Of a stretch of 12,399 bases of DNA, positions 7,085-12,399 are shown piece by piece. Both the position numbers and the translations under genes were made by a program. The notes below the pieces were generated by a model. It was not told the DNA's origin. It was given only the letters and a program-made list of their open reading frames with translations, and ran no database searches. This stretch comes from QYQL01 sp041674265 (GTDB taxonomy: Bacteria > Verrucomicrobiota > Verrucomicrobiia > Chthoniobacterales > Terrimicrobiaceae). The stretch's first letter is position 1. Each line of letters opens with the position of its first letter. The stretch is from assembly GCA_041674265.1 (NCBI GenBank), contig JBAYWC010000078.1, forward strand, positions 1 to 12,399, given 5' to 3'.

Positions 7085-9582
7085 CCCATTCCCTTCGCTT
7101 CAAGGTTGCGCTCTGGTTTTTGATTGTCGCGGTCGCGGTCGGATTTGCCGGGGTGGCGGGATTTCGCCGCCTTTCGAACTACGTCCGCGCGGAAGCAGAG
7201 AACCAGATGGCCGCGAAACTGGACCATGTCCTCGACGTGTTGGAATCGACGAACAAGATTTATTCCGAGCTCGTGGCCTCCTCGATGCGCGTCATGAATA
7301 TGCTGGCGGCCCGGCAGGGCGCGCCCCGCATTTCCGGGTTGGATGCGCAGGGGCATCCGGCCCTCTTTTTCGGCGATTCCCGTGTGAACGACGACAATGC
7401 GCTGGTGGACCACGTGAGCCGGATCATGGGAGGGACCGCCACTTTCTTTGTCAGGAATGGCGATGACTTTGTCCGTGTCAGCACCAATGTCCCGGAGGCG
7501 GACGGGAGCCGCGCCATGAGGACCTTGCTGGATCCCGATGGCAGGGCCATCGCCGCGCTTCGCGACGGACGCGCGTTTTCGGGTGTCGCCGACATTCTCG
7601 GAAAACCCTACGTCACCAGCTATGAGCCGCTGAAGGACAGCGCCGGAACCGTCATCGGGGCCAGCTATGCCGGCTATGCGCTGGAAACGTTGTATACGAT
7701 TCGCGACGCGATCGAGGATCGCGGTCTCTTGGAACGGGGATTTTTCGTCCTGCTCGACCACAGGGATCGGATTGTCTTTCGCACCTCCAAGATCACGGAG
7801 GAAGAGTCCGCCAAGGTCGTCGCGTCCGGCACCCACAAGACCAACCCGGCGGGCAGCCGGTGGATGCTCAAGGTTTCCGACTTCGCTCCATGGGACTACA
7901 CGGTCATCGCGGCCCTGTATCTGCCGGACGTCAACCGGATCACCTGGGAATTCACCCGGCAGGTTTACGGTGTCGGGACCGTGATCCTCCTCGTGGTGCT
8001 CCTGGTTTCCTTCTGGCTCGCGTCGAGGCTCTCGGATGCCTTGGAATCCGCGGAATCCGCGCGCCGGGAGGCGATGGCGGCGCGGGACGCGGCGGAGTCG
8101 GCCAATCGCACGAAGAGCGCCTTCTTGGCAAACATGAGCCATGAGCTGCGGACCCCCATGAATGCGATCATCGGCTACAGCGAAATGCTGATCGAGGAGG
8201 CGGAGGATTTGAAAGCGGAAGGATTCACTCCCGACCTCGACAAGATCCGTTCCGCGGGCAAACATCTCCTCTCGCTCATCAACGACATTCTTGATCTCTC
8301 CAAAATCGAGGCGGGGAAGATGACGCTCTTCCTCGAGGAGTTCGAGATTTCCACGATGATCCGCGACGTGGTTTCCACAATCCAGCCGCTGGTTGAAAAG
8401 AACGGCAACGCGCTCACGGTTTCCGTTTCCCCGGAATGCGGGCGGATGCGCGCCGATCTGACCAAGGTCCGCCAGACGCTCTTCAACCTCCTGGGCAATG
8501 CGGCCAAGTTCACGGAAAAAGGCGCGATCGAACTCACGGTTTCCCGGACCCCGGAACGCGTGGGTTTTGAAGTGACGGATTCCGGAATCGGCATGACCCC
8601 CGCGCAGTTGGGCCGCCTGTTCCAGGCGTTCACCCAGGCCGACGACTCCACAACAAAAAAATACGGCGGCACCGGTCTCGGGCTCGTGATCAGCAGGAAA
8701 TTTTGCCAGCTCATGGGAGGCGACATCACGGTGCGGAGCGCCCCCGGAAAGGGCGCAACTTTTCGGGTGGACCTTCCTGCCACGGTATCTGGGCCGGAGG
8801 CCGCACCGGCCGCGCCGGCCTCCAAAACACCGCCCGGAAAATCCCGCCGGGCGGTGCTTGTCATCGACGATGACCACGATGCGGCCGGGATCCTGAAGCA
8901 CAGTCTCGAAAGGAACGGATACGATGTGCTCACCGCCTTCACCGGGAAGGAAGGGCTCGACCTCGCGCGGAAAATGCGGCCGGCGGCCATCACGCTCGAT
9001 GTGATGATGCCGGGCATGGACGGCTGGTCGGTCTTGACGGAACTGAAGGCGGACCCCGAACTCTCGCACATTCCGGTGATCATGGTGACCATGCTTCAGG
9101 ACCGCCAGTTCGGGTTCAGCCTCGGGGCTTCGGAATTCCTCACCAAACCGGTCGATCCCGCGCAACTCGCGGCGATCCTTGCGCGTTTCTGCGGTTCGAA
9201 AAAGTCCCGCGTGCTCGTTGTCGAAGATGATCCGGGAAATCGCGAGCTGCTCATCAGAATGCTCGAAAAGGACGGATACCAAGTCGCCGGGGCGGAGAAC
9301 GGGAGCGCGGCCATGGAAAGCGTGGCGGAGGACCCGCCGGCCCTGATCCTCCTCGACCTGATGATGCCTGTCATGGACGGTTTTGCGTTTCTCGAGGCCT
9401 TGCGCCAACGTCCCGATTTCTCGGAAATCCCCGTCGTGGTGGTCACCGCCAAGGACCTGGGCCCGGCAGACAGGGAGCTCCTTCACGGCAGCGTGCGGCA
9501 GGTCATTCAAAAAGGCGCGGTGGACCGCGAGAAACTTTTGAGCGAAATTTCGGCGATGATCGCCCGCAGCACCCAAAACTGA
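7081..9582 (+). CDS. membrane hybrid histidine kinase with Cache-type sensor and two receivers
   Basis: The 833-residue product is an inner-membrane sensor kinase. Residues 8-28 form the first membrane helix. Residues about 33-290 are periplasmic and include a Cache_3/Cache_2-like core: VRVSTNVPEADGSRA (131-145), GRAFSGVADILGKPYVTSYE (163-182) and GASYAGYALETLY (193-205). The second helix is 299-315, and a short coiled coil (about 317-345) replaces a HAMP domain. The HisKA phosphoacceptor is H354 in SHELRTP. The HATPase has N469/N473, D500-G502-G504 and GGTGLGL (529-535). Receiver 1 has phosphoacceptor D640 (with D596-598, K689) and receiver 2 D759 (with E715-D717, K811 in QKG instead of the usual KP). 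Hybrid kinases of this kind pass phosphate from His to Asp and onward to other carriers. The ligand is unknown. The start gives a proper signal anchor; no strong ribosome site is visible. Confidence 0.93.
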   Translation: MTHSLRFKVALWFLIVAVAVGFAGVAGFRRLSNYVRAEAENQMAAKLDHVLDVLESTNKIYSELVASSMRVMNMLAARQGAPRISGLDAQGHPALFFGDSRVNDDNALVDHVSRIMGGTATFFVRNGDDFVRVSTNVPEADGSRAMRTLLDPDGRAIAALRDGRAFSGVADILGKPYVTSYEPLKDSAGTVIGASYAGYALETLYTIRDAIEDRGLLERGFFVLLDHRDRIVFRTSKITEEESAKVVASGTHKTNPAGSRWMLKVSDFAPWDYTVIAALYLPDVNRITWEFTRQVYGVGTVILLVVLLVSFWLASRLSDALESAESARREAMAARDAAESANRTKSAFLANMSHELRTPMNAIIGYSEMLIEEAEDLKAEGFTPDLDKIRSAGKHLLSLINDILDLSKIEAGKMTLFLEEFEISTMIRDVVSTIQPLVEKNGNALTVSVSPECGRMRADLTKVRQTLFNLLGNAAKFTEKGAIELTVSRTPERVGFEVTDSGIGMTPAQLGRLFQAFTQADDSTTKKYGGTGLGLVISRKFCQLMGGDITVRSAPGKGATFRVDLPATVSGPEAAPAAPASKTPPGKSRRAVLVIDDDHDAAGILKHSLERNGYDVLTAFTGKEGLDLARKMRPAAITLDVMMPGMDGWSVLTELKADPELSHIPVIMVTMLQDRQFGFSLGASEFLTKPVDPAQLAAILARFCGSKKSRVLVVEDDPGNRELLIRMLEKDGYQVAGAENGSAAMESVAEDPPALILLDLMMPVMDGFAFLEALRQRPDFSEIPVVVVTAKDLGPADRELLHGSVRQVIQKGAVDREKLLSEISAMIARSTQN

Positions 9583-9584
9583 CC

Positions 9585-9962
9585 ATGTCCAGAATCCTCC
9601 TCGTTGAAGACAATGAAATGAACCGCGATATGCTGTCCCGCCGGCTGGCCCGTCGCGGGCACGAAATCCTCCTCGCCGTTGACGGCGCCGAGGGGGTTGC
9701 CCGGGCATCCGCGGATCTTCCGGATTTGATTCTCATGGACATGAGCCTTCCTGTCCTGGACGGATGGGAAGCCACGCGCCGCATCAAGGCCGATCCCGCC
9801 ACCGCGAAGATCCCGGTCATCGCCCTCACCGCGCATGCCATGGCCGGGGACCGCGAGCAGGCACTTGGCGCCGGTTGCGATGATTACGACACCAAACCGA
9901 TCGAACTCGACCGCCTGGTCGAAAAAATTGCCACCCTTCTCGCCGGCAAGAATTCCCCGTGA
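9585..9962 (+). CDS. single-domain response regulator (CheY/DivK-like)
   Basis: The 125-residue product is one receiver domain with no output domain. It has the acidic pair E8/D9, phosphoacceptor D52 in LILMDMSLPVLDG, T82 in ALTAHAM and K104 in TKPIE. Its start lies two bases after the kinase stop (TGACCATG), so the two are surely co-transcribed. Stand-alone receivers either act as phosphate shuttles or sinks in a relay or bind a partner protein. It most likely takes phosphate from the upstream hybrid kinase; whether it passes it to the downstream HisKA-like protein is inference. The ALTAHAMAGD segment is typical of receivers that travel with hybrid kinases and DivK. Confidence 0.92.
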   Translation: MSRILLVEDNEMNRDMLSRRLARRGHEILLAVDGAEGVARASADLPDLILMDMSLPVLDGWEATRRIKADPATAKIPVIALTAHAMAGDREQALGAGCDDYDTKPIELDRLVEKIATLLAGKNSP

Positions 9963-9983
9963 AAATTTCGCTTCCCAACGCCC

Positions 9984-9998
9984 GGGGGTGGAACCCCT
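9984..9998. terminator. weak stem-loop after the receiver gene
   Basis: GGGGT-GGA-ACCCC (9985-9997), extended by one weak pair, lies about 22 bases after the receiver stop and is followed by TAAATAT rather than a T-run. It could be a poor terminator that separates the kinase-receiver pair from the phosphatase pair, or only a GC-rich repeat. Confidence 0.25.
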
Positions 9999-10039
9999 AA
10001 ATATCACGAAAAACCGAATTCAGCGATTCCTCACACAGG

Positions 10040-10057
10040 GTCGCAGAGGTCGCGGAG
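10040..10057 (+). repeat. two tandem 9-base units in the receiver-phosphatase gap
   Basis: GTCGCAGAG followed directly by GTCGCGGAG. Words of this kind are common in intergenic repeats of some GC-rich bacteria. The 247-base gap between 9963 and 10209 otherwise holds the weak stem-loop, a TATTCCCAATCCGGATGAA word similar to one at 6064-6083, and the CAGTGG repeats described separately. It contains no gene. Confidence 0.4.
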
Positions 10058-10172
10058 AAAAGCGGTTTTCGGGATAAAACAAACCAAACTTCAGCGAGTT
10101 GCATGTCATTTGAATATTCCCAATCCGGATGAATGGTGGAATTTGCACAAGCCTTTGCTCCGCCATATTTTT

Positions 10173-10198
10173 CAGTGGTTTTTAGTGGCCGTTAGTGG
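10173..10198 (+). repeat. CAGTGGTTTTTAGTGGC repeat, left copy
   Basis: CAGTGGTTTTTAGTGGC (10173-10189) followed by CGTTAGTGG gives three AGTGG words in 26 bases, ending just before the phosphatase gene. An inverted copy (one extra T) lies at 12059-12076, just after the HATPase gene. The two bracket the phosphatase-HATPase pair. The last AGTGG overlaps a GTG that could be read as an alternative start codon for the phosphatase. Confidence 0.6.
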
Positions 10199-10209
10199 TT
10201 TCTAGGATC

Positions 10210-11631
10210 ATGTCCGAGTTTTCCCAACTCCGCCACGACCTCCGGACTCCGGTCAATCACATCATCGGATACTCGGAACTCTTGGGCGAGGAACTGGCGG
10301 ATCGCGGGGTTGATGGGCTCGATGATCTGGGGAAAATCCGGTCCGCGGCAGACGCCCTCTTGGAGATGATCAACACCCGGCTCGGCGAGGGCGCCGGGGT
10401 TTCCGCGATTGTCGGGAAACCATCGGAGGGCACCACGGTTCCTGTCGAACCTGTTGAAAGCGCGCCCTCCCGCATCACCGGCCACATCCTGATGGTGGAC
10501 GACAATGCCTCGAATCGCGCCCTTCTCGAGCGCCAGTTGGCCCGGCAGGGACACAAGGTCACCGGGGCCGCGCACGGGCGAGAGGCTTTGGATTTTCTCG
10601 CCGAACAGACCTGCGATCTCGTGCTTCTCGACGTGATGATGCCGGTCATGGATGGATTCGCCGCGCTCTGCGAAATGAAAAAATCCGCCGAGATCCGCCA
10701 CATCCCGGTGATCATGATTTCCGCGCTCGACGAGATGGAGAGCGTCGTCCGCTGCATCGAGGCCGGAGCGGAAGACTATCTGCCGAAGCCGTTCAACCCG
10801 ACGCTCCTGCGGGCGAGGATCGGGGCGTGCCTCGAAAAAAAGGCGCTCCGCGACACCGAGCGACAGCACCTGCGGACGATCGAGGAAACGCAGCAACGTC
10901 TCGGCGCGGAACTCGCCGAGGCGGCGAATTACGTCCGCTCGATCCTGCCCGCTCCGGTCACCGAACCGTTCGCCATCGATTGGTCGTATGTTCCCTCCAC
11001 CGAGCTCGGGGGGGATGCCTTCGGATACCACTGGATCGATGAGGACCATTTTGCCCTCTACCTGCTCGACGTCTGCGGGCACGGGGTGGGAGCCTCGTTG
11101 CTCTCGGTCTCGGCGATCAATGTCATCCGCTCGGGCGCCTTGCCGGCCACGGATGCGCGCGATCCGGGAGCCGTCCTTTCCGCGCTCAACGCGGCGTTTC
11201 CGATGGAGGATCAGAACAACATGTATTTCACGCTCTGGTATGGCGTTTACCAAAAATCCACCCGCACGTTGCAGCATTGCAGCGGCGGGCATCCGCCGGC
11301 GCTCCTGCTCGTGCCGCAGGCCGATGGATCGAATTCCGTCGAGGAAATCCGTGCTCCGGGCATGATCCCGGGCATCCTGTCCGCCTCCGATTACAAAGCC
11401 GGCGTTTGCGCGATTCCCGCCGGAGCGAGCCTCATCATGCTTTGCGACGGGACCTACGAAATCCGCAAGCTCGACGGATCGATGCTGGAGTTTGACGAGT
11501 TCCTCGCGTTCATGGGCGGAAACGGGACCAAGCCGGATGCCTTCGACCGGATGCTCGCATGGATCCACTCGCTTCGCGGCGGGAGCCCGCTCGACGATGA
11601 TTTTTCCCTCGTCCGCATCCGGTTCCCCTGA
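10210..11631 (+). CDS. HisKA-like/receiver/PP2C (RsbU/SpoIIE-type) serine phosphatase
   Basis: The 473-residue product has three parts. Residues 1-58 match the dimerisation and phosphotransfer hairpin of histidine kinases, with H9 in RHDLRTPVNHIIGYSELL and the second helix LGKIRSAADALLEMIN, but no ATPase domain follows. Residues 91-210 form a receiver with D97/D98, phosphoacceptor D141 in LLDVMMPVMDG and K193 in PKPF. A coiled linker (211-243) leads to a PP2C phosphatase (about 244-473) with metal ligands D269 in GGDAFGY, D287 in LLDVCGHGVGA, D412 in LCDGTYE and D463 near DDDFSL. Such phosphatases dephosphorylate STAS anti-anti-sigma proteins when their receiver is phosphorylated. I chose the ATG at 10210; a GTG at 10195 would add five residues. 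Codons end one base before the next gene. The likely target protein is not in this window. Confidence 0.92.
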   Translation: MSEFSQLRHDLRTPVNHIIGYSELLGEELADRGVDGLDDLGKIRSAADALLEMINTRLGEGAGVSAIVGKPSEGTTVPVEPVESAPSRITGHILMVDDNASNRALLERQLARQGHKVTGAAHGREALDFLAEQTCDLVLLDVMMPVMDGFAALCEMKKSAEIRHIPVIMISALDEMESVVRCIEAGAEDYLPKPFNPTLLRARIGACLEKKALRDTERQHLRTIEETQQRLGAELAEAANYVRSILPAPVTEPFAIDWSYVPSTELGGDAFGYHWIDEDHFALYLLDVCGHGVGASLLSVSAINVIRSGALPATDARDPGAVLSALNAAFPMEDQNNMYFTLWYGVYQKSTRTLQHCSGGHPPALLLVPQADGSNSVEEIRAPGMIPGILSASDYKAGVCAIPAGASLIMLCDGTYEIRKLDGSMLEFDEFLAFMGGNGTKPDAFDRMLAWIHSLRGGSPLDDDFSLVRIRFP

Positions 11632-11632
11632 C

Positions 11633-12040
11633 ATGGAACTCACCCTGAAAACCGATTTCGCGGAAATCCCCCCCGCCTCGGACGCGGTCGAACGCTTCCT
11701 TGCAGGGCAGGGAGCATCCCAGGAGATCCTTTACCTCGCCCGTCTCGTCATCGAGGAACTGGTGACCAATACCATCAAATACGGATACGACGATCACGCG
11801 CCCCACGAGATCCGCATCGGGGCCCGCATCGTGAACCGGACGCTGGTGCTGGAAGTTTCCGACGACGGCCATCCCTTCAATCCGCTGGATATCCCGGAAC
11901 CGGACACGCATCTCCCCGCCCACGAACGCCCGATCGGCGGCCTCGGCCTCCATCTCGTCCGCCGCATGACCGATTCCCTCCGCTACGAACGCAGGGACGG
12001 ACGCAACATCGTCACGGTCCGCAAATCGCCGGCTTTTTGA
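11633..12040 (+). CDS. RsbW-like HATPase (anti-sigma factor/serine kinase)
   Basis: The 135-residue product is a lone GHKL ATPase domain of HATPase_c_2 type. The N-box is EELVTNTIKYGY (41-52) with E42 and N46, the G1 box is SDDGHPFNP (76-84) and the G2 box is PIGGLGLHLVRR (100-111). Length and motifs match RsbW/SpoIIAB-like anti-sigma kinases, which phosphorylate a STAS antagonist and, when free, bind a sigma factor or other partner. The ATG lies one base after the phosphatase stop (TGACATG), so phosphatase and kinase are made together, the usual opposing pair of a partner switch. The frame is open upstream, but that part lies inside the phosphatase gene. An alternative role, as an ATPase domain working in trans on the upstream HisKA-like segment, cannot be excluded. 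Confidence 0.9.
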   Translation: MELTLKTDFAEIPPASDAVERFLAGQGASQEILYLARLVIEELVTNTIKYGYDDHAPHEIRIGARIVNRTLVLEVSDDGHPFNPLDIPEPDTHLPAHERPIGGLGLHLVRRMTDSLRYERRDGRNIVTVRKSPAF

Positions 12041-12290
12041 ACCTTTAAACCGCTGGCAGCCACTAAAAAACCACTGAGCCTATACTCCCCGGCATCACAA
12101 AATCGGCAAAGCGCAGACGCTAAATCTGCCATTATAAAACGCTGATTATTAGCAATATGGCACGGCTAATGCTGCAATGAATACCGCTATGATCAAACTC
12201 AAACTCTCGATTAAAACGCCTTGATCTCGAATGAAAAATATGCCTCCCGCGTTGCCCTGAGCGGATTTTTCAACCGTACTCACTCCCACA
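12041..12290. other. AT-rich gap before the methyltransferase
   Basis: No plus-strand gene was found here. By hand count, 12121-12240 is about 36% G+C, far below the surrounding genes. That change in base composition, directly upstream of a DNA methyltransferase, suggests a border of horizontally acquired DNA. A minus-strand frame ending near 12149 with a hydrophobic C-terminus overlaps the methyltransferase start and is discussed under rejected items. I could not define a promoter with confidence. Confidence 0.5.
12059..12076 (-). repeat. CAGTGGTTTTTTAGTGGC repeat, inverted right copy
   Basis: Read on the minus strand it is CAGTGGTTTTTTAGTGGC, identical to the copy at 10173-10189 except for one extra T. 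It lies 18 bases after the HATPase stop. With the left copy it forms a pair of inverted repeats about 1.87 kb apart. Confidence 0.6.
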
Positions 12291-12399
12291 ATGCACAAAA
12301 TCAATGGACACCACCGGCCTACAGTCCGGTTCATTGACCTTTTCTGTGGGATCGGCGGCTTCCGTTTTGCCATAGAATCCGTTGCGCACAAGACGCTTA
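12291..12399 (+). CDS. C5 DNA cytosine methyltransferase, N-terminal part (runs off the window)
   Basis: Thirty-six codons are visible. RFIDLFCGIGGFRFAIES (14-31) is motif I of C5 cytosine methyltransferases, which binds S-adenosylmethionine; the FCGIGGFR core is highly diagnostic. The start was set at the ATG at 12291 because an in-frame stop lies at 12258-12260 and no other start codon is between. These enzymes methylate DNA in restriction-modification systems or as solitary enzymes. The catalytic PC motif, target domain and any partner nuclease lie outside the window. The AT-rich DNA before it supports recent transfer. Confidence 0.88.
   Translation, partial: MHKINGHHRPTVRFIDLFCGIGGFRFAIESVAHKTL

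Noticed and set aside
7036..9708. 890-codon open frame on the minus strand opposite the hybrid kinase
   Set aside because: Its histidine-, arginine- and glycine-rich text is the mirror of the kinase codons; every kinase and receiver motif is on the plus strand.
10192..11643. 483-codon minus-strand frame opposite the phosphatase
   Set aside because: It is a mirror of the PP2C gene with no recognisable domain, while the plus strand shows complete receiver and phosphatase motifs.
12149..12334. Minus-strand frame MNRTVGRWCPLILC... with a hydrophobic C-terminus
   Set aside because: It overlaps the diagnostic motif I of the methyltransferase on the other strand and has no ribosome site or known family; the part in the AT-rich gap could be chance. 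Kept open only as a remote possibility.

Overview
The window is GC-rich bacterial chromosome with an accessory, partly decayed middle. The closest match I can suggest from sequence alone is Verrucomicrobiota, for three reasons. Intergenic spaces carry short GC-rich hairpin repeats of the GGGCATCCTGCCC and GGGCGTCCCGCCC type. There are tandem GTCGCAGAG-like words. The signalling genes also have a multi-receiver style common in that group. This placement is an inference; no rRNA or marker gene is present to prove it.

Minus-strand block 1 (190-3469), in transcription order: a LemA-family membrane protein, anthranilate synthase component I (trpE), component II (trpG/pabA) and a YkgJ-like cysteine-cluster protein. 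lemA overlaps trpE and trpG overlaps the YkgJ-like gene, so these pairs look translationally coupled. trpE and trpG are separated by 156 bases holding paired hairpin repeats, and trpG restarts with a strong Shine-Dalgarno site. TrpE and TrpG together convert chorismate and glutamine to anthranilate. The links to LemA and YkgJ are positional only.

Remnant block (about 3500-4613): an open frame with an HsdR-like N-terminal segment but no start codon, a PIN-domain (VapC-type) toxin broken by a one-base frameshift, and one small unrecognised frame. A complete RhlE-type DEAD-box RNA helicase follows on the minus strand (4650-5864).

Insertion-scar block (about 6060-7084), plus strand: an ISAzo13-like transposase N-terminal scrap abuts the middle and C-terminal part of a different DDE transposase. 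That part runs in frame into a helicase-associated (HA) domain fragment. None looks functional.

Signalling block (7081-12040), plus strand: a membrane hybrid histidine kinase (Cache-type sensor, HisKA, HATPase, two receivers), a single-domain receiver 2 bases downstream, a protein combining a HisKA-like histidine domain with a receiver and a PP2C/SpoIIE phosphatase, and an RsbW-like HATPase 1 base after it. Together they suggest a phosphorelay feeding a partner-switching output, but no STAS antagonist or sigma factor is present here. The PP2C/HATPase pair is bracketed by inverted copies of CAGTGGTTTTTAGTGGC.

Right edge: an AT-rich stretch (about 36% GC by hand count over 12121-12240) precedes the first 36 codons of a C5 DNA cytosine methyltransferase that runs out of the window. 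No tRNA, rRNA or CRISPR array was seen.
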